A stretch of 64,000 nucleotides of DNA from NCBI RefSeq assembly GCF_024166365.1, contig NC_064838.1, positions 75,718,001-75,782,000 of the forward strand, written 5' to 3'. Below are positions 22,040 to 33,682 of this stretch, one piece after another. Under the pieces are notes generated by a model. That model ran no database searches. It had not been told where the DNA came from and saw nothing but the letters and a program-made list of their open reading frames with translations. The stretch's first letter is position 1, and every line of letters begins with the position of its first letter. Made by a program: the position numbers and the translations under genes. The stretch is from Elephas maximus indicus (lineage: Eukaryota; Chordata; Mammalia; Proboscidea; Elephantidae).

Positions 22040-23681
22040 GGTTTTTTTGCACTGATGCAGGGAGCCTAAAAAAAGGATGGAAGGAATACACAGGGTCACT
22101 GTACCAAAAATAATCAGTCAATCTTCAACCATTTAGGAGGTGATCCATAGATCAAGAACGAATGGTACTGAAGGGAAGGCTCAAGCTCCACTGAAAAAAT
22201 TGGCAAAAAACAACGTTGCAGGAATTGACAAAATACCAATTGAGATGTTTCAACAAAGAGATGTAATGCTGGAAGTGCTCACTCATCTATGCCAAGAAAT
22301 TTGGAAGACAGCTACTTGACCAACTGACTGGAAGAAATCCATATTTGTACCCAGTCCAAAGAAAGGTGATTCAAAAGAATGTGGAAATTATTGAACAATT
22401 TCATTAATATCACACATAAGTAAAATTTTGCTGACAGTCTTTCAAAAGTGGTTGGAACAGTACATCTACAGGGAACTGTCAGAAATTCAAGCCAGATTCA
22501 GAAGAGGAAATGGAACCAAGGATGTCATTGCTGATGTCAGGTGAATTGTGATTGAAAACAGAGAATACCAGAAAAAAGATGTTTGCATGTGTTTTATTGA
22601 CTATGCAAAGGCATTCAACTGTGTAGATCATAGCAAGTTATGGATAACGTTGCAAAGTTTGGAATTCCAGTACACTTAATTGTGTCTTGAGGAACCTGAA
22701 CTTAGACCAAGAGGCAGTTGTTTGAACAGAACAAGGGGATACTGTGTGATTTAAAGTCAGGAAAGATGTGCATCAAAGTTGTATCATTTTACTATACTTA
22801 TTCAATCTGTACGTTGAGCAAATAATTAGAGAAGCTGGACTCTGTGAAGAAGAAAGGGGCTTTAAAATTGGAGGAAGACTCATTAACAACCTGCCTTATG
22901 CAAATGACACAATCTTCTTTGCTGAAAGTGAAGAGGCCTTGAAGCACTTACTGATGAAGAACAAAGACCACAGCCTTCAGTATGGGTTACACCTCAACAT
23001 AAAGGAAACAAAAATCCTCACAAATGGACAAATAAGCCACATCATGATAAACTGAGAAAAGATTGAAGTTGTCAAGGATTTCATTTTACTTGGATCCATA
23101 ATCAACTCCTACGGAAGCAGCAGTCAAGAAATCAAATGACTCATTGCACTGGGCAAATCTGCTCCAAAAGATCTCTTTAGACTGTTATAAAGCAAAGATG
23201 TCACTTTAAATACTAAGGTGAGCCTGACTGAAGCCATGGTGTTTTCAATTGCTTCATGTACTTGTGAAAGCTGGACAGTGAATAAGGAAGACTGAAGAAG
23301 AATTGACTTCTTCGAATCATGGTGTTGTCAAAGAATATTGAATATACACCATGGACTACCAGAAGAATGAACAAATCTGTCTCTGAAGAAGTACAGCCAG
23401 AATGTTCATTAGAAGCAAGGACAGCAAGACTTAGTCTCACATACTGTGGACATATTATCAGGGGGGACCAGTCCCTGGAAAGGGACATAACACTTGGCAA
23501 AGCAGAGGATCAGCAAAAGAGGTGAAGACCCTCAGCGAGATGGACTGATACAGTGGCTACAAGAACAGGCTCAAGCATGACAATGATTGTGAGGATGGCA
23601 CGGGACCCGGCACTGTTTCCTTCTGCTGTGAATGGGGTCACTATAGACGGAAATGACTTGAAGGCAGTTAACAACAACAAC
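22040..23681 (+). mobile_element. RTE (BovB-like) relic, plus strand
   Basis: A 5'-truncated RTE running through the RT region to the 3' end 'ggcagttaacaacaacaacc'. The longest residual frame (22768-23055) reads 'LFNLYVEQIIREAGLCEEERGFKIGGRLINNLPYANDTIFFAESEEALKHLL', an RT palm segment whose catalytic YADD has become YAND. A later frame has 'NKSVSEEVQPECSLEARTARLSLTYCGHIIRGDQSLERDITLGKAEDQQKR', the typical RTE C-terminus. Stops and frameshifts throughout; non-functional. Confidence 0.9.
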
Positions 23682-24550
23682 CTGTGTTGATCCTTGACAC
23701 TGAAGAAACTTCCTGGAATTTATATCTGGAGCTTTCCTGCTGTTCTTATTCAGCATTGAGTCCATCACACTAGTGACTTTGGTTGCTTTAATGGGATATG
23801 TTGTAAATCTATGCATAATTTTATATCATTCATCTTGCGTATCCATGTGACCACTTCTGTGACAGCATTTCTTGATTGTCCATTCCTCAAGGGATTGTTT
23901 GCCTGACCAAATGGTGAGGGTATTATCCACAACCCATTATTGTGTAAATAGCCAGACATTGCTGTGACTGCAAGAACCAAGGGCTGCCTGCACGCTAAAT
24001 ATGCGGGTCATACATCTGGCCCTTGGGTAGAATTAACTTTGCTTTTTGACTAAGGCTGTACCACTCAGAGGGAGAATTTCAGCAGATTTCTGTATTGAAT
24101 CATACCCTTCTATTTGAGAACTTCCCTTTGGAAATAAAGTATCTTGTTTTCCATTAGCAGGAAGTAAATATTGCATTCATATCTCTCAACAACAGAAATG
24201 GAAATCTTGACAGAGATTCCATTTTGTTCCGAAAGTTATGCTTATGAATAGGATATGCTTTCTCTGAGCCGCATCCCTTGCCATATGTCTCTATGTACTA
24301 CTTTTTTTTTTATTAAGGAGTTTTGTTATGCTTTTCAGTCTTTTAGTGAATGGACCCTCTGACATCACCCATGACATAAAGGGCACTCACAGTGTCATTT
24401 CCTTGTGTCTCTATGAAAATCCAGTGACCTTCCACTAGTTGTCTTTCAAACAGCATGTGTGTCACCACTGTATCAGGGATTTTTTGAATCCCACTCCCTA
24501 ATCACCAGGTGGCAATATTATGCTTCTGCCAGTGTCTCCATCTGCATACC
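23682..24550. other. Intergenic, no feature recognised
   Basis: No gene and no repeat family I can name. It could be old LTR or viral-internal sequence; 'aaccacccattattgtgtaa'-like phrases do not match anything else in this window. Confidence 0.4.
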
Positions 24551-24700
24551 AAAACAAAAAACAAAACAAAAACCCATTGCCATTGAGTTGATTCCGACTC
24601 ATAGCGGCCCTATAGGATAGAGTAGAACTGTCCCGTAGAGTTTCCAAGGAGTGCCTGGTAGATTTGAACTGCTGACATTAACCACAATACCAGCAGGCTA
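24551..24700 (-). mobile_element. AfroSINE, minus strand
   Basis: The complement of the element with an A-rich left side ('aaaacaaaaaacaaaacaaa'), then 'cccattgccattgagttgat', 'gactcatagcggccctatag' and 'gatttgaactgctgacatta' (B box complement). The distal tRNA head is partly deleted. Confidence 0.92.
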
Positions 24701-24814
24701 TCTATCTGTATCTGTTTATATAATAGACATTTCCAAAGTTATCTGAGCACTAGGATTATGGCTTTCTTATGCAAATGCTGGCTAAAGAAAAAAAAAAAAG
24801 ACAGAAGAAGAATT

Positions 24815-25150
24815 CATACATCTATATTCACAAGAGATATTGGCCTGTCGTTTTCTTGTGGTGTTTTTGTCTGGTTTGGATATCAGGATTATGTTTGCAT
24901 CATAGAAAATATTAGAGAATATTCCTTCTTTCGTTGTCTTCTGAAAGTGTTTAACAGTATTGGCTTCAGTTCTTCTCCAAATGTTCGTCAGAATTCCCCA
25001 GTGAAGCCTTCTGGTTAAGCCGTTTTTTTTTTTTTTTTTTTTTTTTTTTTGGCTAAGAGGTTTTTGATCACTTATTGGATCTCTTTACTTGTAATGGGTC
25101 TGCTGAGACTATTTACTGTTTTTATACGGTACTGTATAAAGTGCCTGAAT
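24815..25150 (-). mobile_element. Old L1 ORF2 fragment (minus)
   Basis: The complement of the L1 RT region: 'gagatattggcctgtcgttt', 'gatatcaggattatgtttgc', a 22-base T run, then 'aagaggtttttgatcactta'. It is an old, short fragment with no coding capacity. Confidence 0.65.
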
Positions 25151-26269
25151 TTTTTGACAGGAAACACAGAAATTTTGAAAATTTTTGTTTGCTACACATA
25201 TGTACCAGTAGACTCTGGGGGTAGAATTAGTGGCACAATTTATGTCCCTTGAGACTGTAAGAGTAGGCTTGTGGGATGAGGCAAGAAAAAAAATTGATGT
25301 TATCAAAAATTCAGAAGCACTCAAGGATTCAGCATGCTTACATTAATGAAAACACATGGTATCAAAAAAAAAATCAACAACTCATATCAGAAAATAACTG
25401 GTTAATGAAAGAGTTGATTCAGTTAGGGCAGTTCCCACTGTCAGACCTGACTTACATAAAATAGCAATTTCAGTAATCTTTAAGGATGCTGGGTCTTCAT
25501 AAATTTTTTCCTTATAGTTGTGGTAAAAGGTGTGTCCTCTGGGCACTCTATGGGTGGGTCTGTGGGTACAACCTGATAAATCTACTCTGATATGCTGATT
25601 TCCTTAAGTGTTTGGATACTTTCTACAGTATACCAGGGCAGATATGGCATTTAAACTTGTTTTAGTACAGGCCACTGCTTAAACCATGCTTTAGTGAATC
25701 AACCAAATAAACTATTAGATCCTTTTCTAACCTCTCAAGCTAAAACACTGAATGAAGAATCTGTGCTTATTGGGGCCATATCGATAAACTCAGACTGATA
25801 ATAACTTTATATTCCTTGCACCATTATCCCACACACTGAATAGCCATCCCACACATATTTCTCAGGTTTCTATTTGTATATATTATAAAAATCAAGTAGT
25901 TCATTTGAAGTGTAGCATACCTCCTCCTGGGTCACACTTTGTAATTCATCTCTTAGGGTTTGCTGGGACTTAAGTCTAGTTATAGGTCTAGAAACAAAAA
26001 TGGGGAGTAGGGGTGAGTCCTGGGGAAATTCAGCAATGTCTTTTAAGGCATCTGCCTCAGGTGATGTCCTAGGTGATGAATGCCCCTAGCCCTGCCCCAA
26101 GTGATATCTCAGACAAATACTCTTCAGGCACAGCTGGGCTAATCTCATCAGATGGGGGTAAAAGGGATAGTGGTTTTATTTGTGAGGGTGCTTTAGCGGA
26201 CCAAGATGGAGTAATCTCTTCAGATGGATTAAGAGGGCTGGTCTATTGGTAGGAGTGATGCCTGTTACT
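25151..26269 (-). mobile_element. Possible retroviral gag-like relic (minus), uncertain
   Basis: The minus strand of 25490-26000 has scattered peptide-like stretches reminiscent of an endogenous retroviral gag, and the region precedes an ERV-L pol remnant but in opposite orientation. I see no intact frame over 100 codons. It could instead be an unrelated old repeat. Treat it as unassigned. Confidence 0.3.
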
Positions 26270-27745
26270 CAGCCTTAGTAAAGTCTGAACACTTAACCAT
26301 GGGCCACCAAGTCACCATGCAGTCTGAGCTGCCCACCATGAACTGGGTGTTGTCTGATTAATACAGTAGTAAAGTCGGAAGTGTGGAGTGCAGAGCATCA
26401 CTCCATCATTAAATGGAAGTGGTATATAGGAGATCAGGCCTGAGCAGGACCTGAAGGCACAAGTAAGTTGCATGAGGAAGTGGCCCAAATGCCCATGATC
26501 TCCACTCCTGTCACACTACCTGCTTTCTCCCAGTCTGCACTCCCTCATGTGGAGTTCCTTACTATCAGCTTACTGAGGAAGAGAATGTCTGTACCGGGTT
26601 TACTGATGATTCTGTGTGACATGCAGGCACCACACAAAAGTAGACAGTGACAGCACCAAAGCCCCTTTCTGAGAACTCTCTGAAGGACAATGGTGAAGGA
26701 AATTCCCCCAGCTGGCAGAACTTTGAGCAGTGCACCTGGTTGTTCACTTGTCTTAGAAGGAGAAATGGCCAAACATGCAACTGTATCCTGACTCATGGGC
26801 TGTGGCCAATGGTTTGGCTGGATGATCAGGGAGTTGGAAGGAACATGATTGGAAAATTGGTGACATGGAGGTATGATGAAAAGATATGTGGATAGAACTC
26901 CCTGAGTGAGCCAAAAAGATGAAGATATTTGTGTCTCGTGGGAATGCTCACCAAAATGTGGCCTCAGTAGAAGAGAATTTTAACAATCAATTAGATAAAA
27001 CGACAGGTTCTGTGAAAAACAGTCATCCTCTTTCCATAGTAACTCCCGTCATTGCGCAATGGGCTCATGAACAAAGTGGCCGTGGTGGCAGGGATGGAGG
27101 TTATGCATGGGCTCAGCAACATGAACTTTAACTCACCAAAGCCCACGTGGCTACAGCCACTGCTGAGTACTTAGTCCGCCAGCAGCAGAGACTAACACTG
27201 AGTCCCTGATACGGCACCACTCCTTGAGGATATCAGACAGCAACCTGGTGGCAAGTTGATTAAATTGGACCACCTCCATTATGGAAAGGGCAGCATTTTG
27301 TTCTTTCTGGGGTAGACACTTACTCTGGATATGGTTTACCTTCTTTGCACACAATGCTTCTGCCAAAATCACTGTCCATGGACTTACCACTGTCATGGTA
27401 TCCCACACAGCATCTACTCAGCTCAAAGGACTCATTTCACAGCATATGATTTGTGGCAAAGGGCTCATGCTTATGGAATTCACTGGTCTTACCAAGTTCC
27501 CCCATCATCCTGAAGCAGTTGGCTTGATAGAATGATGGAATGGTCTTCTAAAGACACAATTACAGTGCCAGCTAGGTGTCAATTACTTGGAGGGTTGGGG
27601 CAATGTTCTCCAGGAGGCTGTGTATACTCTAAACCAGTATCCTATATATGGTGCTATTTCTCCCATAGCCAGGATTCATGGGTACTGGAATCAAAGAGTG
27701 GAAATGGAGTGGCATGACTCACTATTATCCTGGTGACCCAATTGA
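26270..27745 (+). mobile_element. ERV-L pol relic: RNase H and integrase region
   Basis: Decayed endogenous retroviral pol of the ERV-L class. Frames at 26647-26895 show an RNase H-like part (the 'LTHGLWPMVWLDDQG' block). From 27140 to 27745 lies the integrase core, spread over three frames. Many frameshifts and stops make it non-coding. A second, more diverged copy of the integrase part starts at 32038. No protease, gag or env could be linked in the same orientation. Confidence 0.8.
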
Positions 27746-28240
27746 AAAATTTTTGCTTCCTGTCCTTGAAGCCCTATGATCAGTGAGCCTGGAGGTCTTA
27801 GTTCCAAAGTGAGGGACACTCCCACCTTGGACACAACATTGATTCCATTGAACTGGAAAATAAGAATGCTACTTGGCCACTTTGAGCTCCTCATTCTTCT
27901 GCATCAACAAGCAAAGAAGGGATTTACCATATTGGCTGGTATGATTGATTCTGATTACCAAGAGGAAATTGGATTGGTATTACATGATGGAGGTAAAGAA
28001 GAGTATGTCTGGAATGCAGGACATCCCTTAGGACTTCTCTTAGTACTACTATGCCCTATAATGAAATTTAATGGAAAACTACTGCAACCCAATTCTCACA
28101 TGACTATTAATGGCCCAGACTCTTCAGGAAGGAAAGATTTGCATCACCCCACCAGGCAAAGAACCACAACCAACTGAGGTGCTTGCTGAGAGAAGAGGGA
28201 ATATGGAATGGGTGGTTGAAGAAGGTTGTTCTTTCTAAAT
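27746..28240 (+). pseudogene. ERV-L dUTPase-like domain remnant
   Basis: The longest surviving frame of the ERV-L relic (27776-28177, 133 residues). It holds a dUTPase-like block ('AGMIDSDYQEEIG', then 'VWNAGHPLGLLLVL'), as known downstream of the integrase in ERV-L elements. A functional dUTPase would hydrolyse dUTP to dUMP and pyrophosphate. Here the frame has no start context, follows a broken pol and lacks an expression signal, so it is a relic. The copy at 32740-33120 is disrupted. Confidence 0.7.
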
Positions 28241-28315
28241 ACCAGCTATGGCCACATGACCAGTTGCAGAAATGAGGACTGTAATTGTTTTTTGCATTTC
28301 TTCCTTGTTTTGTTA

Positions 28316-28380
28316 TATGTGTGTGTGTATGTATATATATGTGTGTGTGTTTGTATATATATATATATACACATATAGCA
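28316..28380. repeat. (GT)n/(TA)n microsatellite in ERV-L 3' region
   Basis: An alternating GT, TA and CA run ('gtgtgtgtatgtatatatat'). The paralogous array in the second ERV-L copy at 33241-33308 is also a GT/TA/CA run, so the array predates the tandem duplication and has since changed length. Confidence 0.9.
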
Positions 28381-28571
28381 AATTTTTTTGTCTTCCCTCA
28401 CTTATTCCATTACTTATTATAAAATATAAGATGTAATCAGGGCTACTGCAATTTTGGTTGTACACATGTTAGTTGTATCATGTTAGGTGCAATATAACTT
28501 TATAATTTTCTTTGTTTAGAGATTACATATGATTTAAGGATTTACAGGTGACAAGTTGACAAGGGGTGTAC

Positions 28572-29060
28572 TGTGATGGTTAAGGTTAGGTGTCAAGTTT
28601 GCCAGGCCATGATTCTCAGTGGTTTGGCAGATATGACGTAATCACGGTCTGTGATGTGACCTGTTGTGGGCAGCCAACCCATTGAAAAGGGAGTTTTCTT
28701 AAGGGTGTGGCCTGCATCCAATATATACAGATCTTCTTGCAAAGTTTGCTCCCTCTCAATCCTCTATTTGACTTGTCATCCTCTGACCTCCAGTTCTTGG
28801 GATGTGAGACAGCAGTCTGTCATCTGACCTGCAGATGTTGGAATTTGCCAGCTCCTGCACCCCCATGATCCAGCTGCCTGCCATTTTGACCAGTCCATTC
28901 TAGGTTCATCAGTCACTGCAACCATGTGTATCAGGAGAAACTGCCAGCCTGGTGTCTGACTGACCAATTTGGGACTAGACAGCTTCCACAACTGTTTTGG
29001 CTGTTTACTTGAAATAAACCTCTGGTTTTGCTCCTTCAAAGAACCCATCTTAAGACAACA
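28572..29060 (+). mobile_element. ERV-L 3' LTR (copy X)
   Basis: It begins 'tgtgatggttaaggttaggt', with a purine-rich 'gacaaggggtgta' just before it as a possible degraded polypurine tract. It ends 'catcttaagacaaca' (489 bp). It follows the dUTPase-like remnant in the correct order. The second copy is 33683-34118. Copy W (13225) has the same right flank without any LTR. Confidence 0.82.
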
Positions 29061-29734
29061 AGGGAGAATTTTAATTTTCTGTTCTGTAAAAGAAATACAA
29101 AGTATGTTGAGTGAAGTTGGTCTCAAATGCTTGTAGACACTGATTCCTTCAACTTAGTAATTACAAGCTCTTAACTTCCAGGTTATTTTATTTCTTTAAT
29201 TTTTTTTTTTTTGGGTGAAAGTATGCAGAGCCAAAATACACCATTTCAACAATTTCTAAATGTGCAGTTCAGTGACATGGGAAACATTCAAGTACCATTT
29301 CTTACTATCCTTTTCCACATTGTCCTACTACCATTATCCTAAACTTACTACTGCCTAAGTTGCCCATACAGCATTTTGAGTTACTGATTGTTAATTGGAT
29401 CTCACATAGATAATTCTTTAAAAAAGCACAATGCTCAAAGCAGAGGTACTTTACTAATTCAAATAAGCTTTTTTGTTTGTTTCAAAGAAGACTGCAGTGT
29501 ATAGGTTTGGTTTAAGCTTTAAAGTTTAAAGATTATTTCAAGATAAAAGTTTCACAAAAAACAGATTTTCATACATCAGCTCTGAACAAGCTACAAAGGA
29601 AGTTAAAGAAATCCCTTTACAATAACATCTAAAAGAATAAAATAACCAGGAATAACTTTAGCAAAAGAAGTGAAAGACTTGTACACAGGAAACTATAAAA
29701 TAGTACTAAAAGAAATTAAGGAGTGTCTGATGGA

Positions 29735-29892
29735 TTTGAGGAGACCCTGGTAGCACAGTGGTTGAGTTTGGCTGCTGCAGTTTGATTCCACCGGATGGTC
29801 CTTGGAAACAATATGGGGTAGTTCTACTCTGTCTTATAGGGTTGCTATGAGTCAAAATCGACTCAACAGCAACAGGTTTGCTTATTGTTTGG
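29735..29892 (+). mobile_element. AfroSINE, plus strand (X-specific)
   Basis: The head is 'agaccctggtagcacagtgg', then 'tctactctgtcttatagggt', 'gctatgagtcaaaatcgact' and the tail 'caacagcaacaggtttgctt'. Insertion into the L1 fragment duplicated 'aaaagaaatta' (about 29707 and 29968). Copies W and Y have the intact target, 'aaaagaaattaaagatga'. Confidence 0.9.
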
Positions 29893-29897
29893 TTTCG

Positions 29898-29967
29898 GTG
29901 GATTTGAACTGCAGACCTTTTGGTTAACAGCTGAACTCTTTAACAACTATGCCACCAGGGTTTCCAA
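29898..29967 (-). mobile_element. AfroSINE head fragment, minus strand
   Basis: 'gtggatttgaactgcagacc', 'ttttggttaacag' and 'caactatgccaccagggttt' are the complement of the tRNA-like head. It directly follows the plus-strand AfroSINE inside the same target-site duplications, so one insertion event delivered a full copy plus an inverted partial copy. Confidence 0.88.
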
Positions 29968-30496
29968 AAGAAATTAGAGATGACCCAAATAAACGGAGGG
30001 GGATTCCATGCTCATGGATTGGAAGACTAAGTATTATTAAAATGTCCATACTACCAACAACAATCTATAAATTCAATGCAATCCTCCTCAAAATTCCAAT
30101 AGCTTTCTTTATAGGAATGTAAAATCATTCCTCAAGTGTACGTATATCTACCAAGGGCCCCAAGTCTAAGACATGTTGGGGGGAGGGAAGCAGAAGAGGA
30201 CTCTCACCTCCTAATCTCTTGACTTCTATTCTTGTGGTATGATCATGGTCACAGGATGGCTGTTGGAGCTCTGGACAACTTGTCTGAGATCTAGAGAAGC
30301 AGCAAGGAGGAAGGGCAAAAGGGAATTTGACTTCCAGTTGGATCATCTCACTTCCTGCAAGTCACAATTAATGACTTCACTTGTATGTTACTGGCCATCT
30401 TAATTATCAAAAGACTAGGTGAAACACATTTTTTAAATCCAAGACTATTGCTTTCCTTAAAAATATAAGGTCTAATAATTAGGTAGAAAGGAGTCT

Positions 30497-30700
30497 GGGT
30501 GGGACAGTGCTTTAGAATTTGACTGCTAGCTGAAAAGCTGGTGGTTTGAGCCCACCTGCCTTTCCAAGGGAGAAAGATGTGACAGTCTGCTTCCATAAAC
30601 ATTTATGTTTTGGAAACCCCGTAGGGCAGTTCTATTCTGTACTACAGGGTCTCTATGAGTTGGAATCAACTCAATGACAGTCTATTTGGTTTGTATAGTA
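30497..30700 (+). mobile_element. AfroSINE, plus strand (shared by X and Y)
   Basis: A long-subtype copy with 'aaagatgtgacagtctgctt', 'tccataaacatttatgt' and the tail 'tggaatcaactcaatgacag'. The orthologous insertion in copy Y is at 36541-36752; copy W is empty at about 14870. This dates the insertion between the W/XY split and the X/Y split. Confidence 0.9.
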
Positions 30701-31034
30701 GAGGTGTAAAGGGAGAAAATGTAAAGAAAAGAACCAGAACTCTACAATTTCTATTAGTCTTCCTTCTCTTTATGCACATTTCCAAGTGCTGGAATTTCCT
30801 CCTCTCACACCAACACAGTTCATTGAACCTTTGTGTAGAAACAAAGGGTGGTACTATTTTCCTCAGAAAGGGCTGTATGATAAGGACTTAGAACTGATGG
30901 ATTTTCAAGTTATCCATTTAAAAGTTTTATGCTTTTTTTTTTTTTTTCTTGTTCAATACAAATTTTGCCAATTTGCCTGCCTGAAGCTCTTTCTGGGAGA
31001 AATTCAAGACTTTTACTGCCAGTGGGATGTAGTA

Positions 31035-31437
31035 TCCTAAGAACGCCACACTACAAAGTTGGTGGATTTAAACAACAAAAATTATTGTCTCACAGTTCTG
31101 AAGGCTGAGAATGTTACATCAGAGTGACTTGTTAATTATTTCTGAGACTTTGATTGAACATTAGTTCTACTCCTCTCTCCCAGTTCCTGGTACCTCCAGG
31201 CATTCCTGGGCTTGCAACTGTAGTATTACATGGAATCCTTCATTTCTGTCTGTCCCTGTGTATCTTCTCCTCATTTCCAGGAACAGAGTGGGACCCACAC
31301 TTCTCTAGTATGACCTAATGTTAACTTAATTGACAACATCTTTATGGACCCTATTTTCAAAGACAGTCCAATTCACAGGTACAGGGGTTAGGACCTCACC
31401 GTATCATTTTGAGGGACACAACGGAATCCGTAACAGG
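31035..31437 (-). mobile_element. MLT1-like LTR, minus strand (copy X)
   Basis: Paralogous to 15195-15611. Landmarks are 'attattgtctcacagttctg', 'gggacccacacttctctagt' and 'gagggacacaacggaatccg'. Its first bases ('tattagtttcct') are partly lost compared with W and Y. Confidence 0.82.
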
Positions 31438-33240
31438 TGAGAGCTCTGCTTTAAATGCATTTGAATCAAGTTGTCAATGACTTGTTCTGAGATCAACTTT
31501 CATGGTCCTCTAGGAGTGAGTTCAGATGTCATCTCCAAAGTTTTAGCTTAAACTTACACATCCAATAGGACTGCCTATTATGAAGAAAATAAAATTTATT
31601 ATGAAGGTGATGATTTTTATACATGTAAATTCTGCCATCCATGGACTCTTCCTTTTGGATGACTTGAACTCAGTTTGTTCTTTTGTGATTTTCCCCCCAG
31701 GACCTGGAGTTGCAGAATCTACTCTTAGAATTATGATTAAGTCCAGATGAGTTTAAATATGGTAGGCCACACTTGGTGTTGCACCCAATGAATAACTCAA
31801 GAATATGTGTTGTAGTTCAAGTGTAAATAAAGTGTCCTTAGACTTTTGCCCTTACCACAGAGCATGTTTGTCTATATGAGTATTTACGTGACTGGCTTTT
31901 TCAAGAATTGAAAAGATGGATTCAAAGCATAACAAAAAATGGACATGAAGTTATTCTCCAACCTTCAGGCACACCAAAGTTCAACTATGGTGTATAAAGT
32001 CAGGCCAGGGTAATGAACTGAGAATCAAATCTGGACTTTCACTTACCAAGGCTGACTTGTCTACAGCTGCTGCTGAGTGTCCAATCTACCAGCAGCAGAG
32101 ACCAAAACCAAGTCCCTGAAATGGCATCATTCCTTGAGGCGATCAGCCAGCAACCTAGTGGCAGTTAGTTAAATTGGACCATTCCCATCATGAAATGGGC
32201 AGTGTTTTGTCCTTACTGGGATAGACACTTACTCTGGATACAGATTTGCCTTCTCTGCACACAGTTACCAAATTACAGATTTGCTTTCTCTGCCAAAATT
32301 ACTGTCCATGGCCTTACAGAATGCCTTATCTACTGTCATGGTATCCCACACAGCATCACCTCAGACCAGGGGACTCACTTCGCAAAAAATAAAGTGTGGC
32401 AGTTGGCCCATCTCAGGGAATGCACTGGTGTGACCATGTTTCCCATCATCCTGAAATAGCTGGAATGATAGGATGATGGAATAGTCTTCTAAATACACAC
32501 TCATGATACTAGCTAGATGGCAATACTTTGTAGGGTTGGGGCAATGTTCTCCAGGAGGGTGTGTATACTCTAAATCAGCATACTCTATTTTCTGCTATTT
32601 CTCCCACAGGCAGAATCCACAGGTCCAGAAATCCAGGGGTGGAAATGGGAGTAGCGTCTCTCACTATTACCTCTAGTGACCTACTTGCAAAATTTTTGCT
32701 TTCCATTTTTGTGACCCTTGGGTATGCTACACAAATCTAGAGGTCTTAGTCCCAAAGGAGGAATGACCCCATCTGAAGACATAACATTGATTCCAGTGAA
32801 CTGAAAGTTAAGGATGCTGCCTGGCCAATTTGGGCTCCTCATGCCTCTGAATCAACAGGCAGAGAAGAGAGTTACCGTATTGGCTGCTGTGAATGGTCCT
32901 GATTACCAAGAGGAAATTGTATTGATATTGCAAAATGGAGATAAAGAATAGTATGCCTGAAATACAGGAGATATACCTTAGGGCATGTCTTAGTACTACC
33001 ATGCACTGTGATGAAAGTTAATGGAAATCTACAGCAACCCAATTCTGACACGACTACTTATGGCCCAGACCCTTCGGGAAGGAAGGTTTGGGTCACCCCA
33101 ACAGGCAAAGAACCACAACCAGCAGAGACCAAACCTTGCTGAGGGCAAATAGATTATGGAATACATGGTGGAAGAAAGTAGTTCTAAATACTAGTTATGA
33201 CATGTGACCAGTTGCAGAAACAAGGACTGTAATTGTTTTG

Positions 33241-33308
33241 TTATATGTGTATGTGTTCATGTATATATATATTGTGTGTGTGTATATATATATATACACA
33301 CACACAAT
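33241..33308. repeat. (TG/TA/CA)n microsatellite
   Basis: An alternating run 'tgtgtgtgtatatatatata' then 'tacacacacacacaata', close to a perfect inverted repeat because TG...TA...CA is self-complementary. Paralogous to 28316-28380. Confidence 0.9.
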
Positions 33309-33467
33309 ATAACCCCCTGTTGCCATCTAGTTGATTCTGACTCATAGAGACCCTTTAGGACAGAGAAGAACTGCCCCTGTAGGGTTTCCAAGGAGTGGCT
33401 GGTAGATTGGAACTGCTTAGTTTTAGTTACCAGCCAATTTCTTGACCACTGTGCCACCAGAGCTCTC
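33309..33467 (-). mobile_element. AfroSINE, minus strand (Y-specific)
   Basis: 'cccctgttgccatctagttg', 'gactcatagagaccctttag', 'gtttccaaggagtggctggt' and 'cactgtgccaccagagctct'. Absent from the ERV-L copy X at about 28380, so it inserted after the tandem duplication, next to the microsatellite. Confidence 0.9.
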
Positions 33468-33682
33468 TCTCTTCTCTCTCTCTAGCAAGTATCTTTGTTT
33501 TCTTCCCTCCCTTATTCGATTACTTACAAAACAGCAGATGTAATCAGGGATAGTGCATTTTCAGTTGTACACATGTTAGCTGTATCATGTCAGGTGTAAT
33601 ATAGCTTCATAACTGTTTTTGATTAGAGATTATGCAAAGTTTAAGGAGATATGCACTGTTGCCAAGTTGTCAAGTGGTGGAC

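Larger units (their letters stand above)
29061..32037. repeat. Segmental repeat copy X
   Basis: Middle member of the three-copy block (W 13225, Y 34119). It carries an L1 ORF2 fragment (29635-29705 and 29968-30125), the AfroSINE shared with Y (30497), and an MLT1-like LTR. It is cut off at about 32037 and joined to ERV-L integrase sequence, while W and Y continue into OR upstream sequence. X is therefore an orphan left by a tandem duplication. Confidence 0.88.
32038..33682 (+). mobile_element. ERV-L pol/dUTPase relic (copy Y)
   Basis: A second copy of the ERV-L 3' half, starting abruptly in the integrase region at the duplication junction and running through a broken dUTPase-like region. The largest frame (32190-32459) covers part of the integrase core. 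It is more decayed than copy X and carries an AfroSINE (33310) near its 3' end. Non-coding. Confidence 0.8.

Noticed and set aside
32190-32459. Functional host gene from an integrase-like frame
   Set aside because: Part of a decayed ERV-L pol with stops before and after, and no splice or start evidence.
33241-33308. Self-complementary TG/TA/CA run as a hairpin regulatory element
   Set aside because: A dinucleotide microsatellite explains it, and the paralogue at 28316 has a different arrangement.
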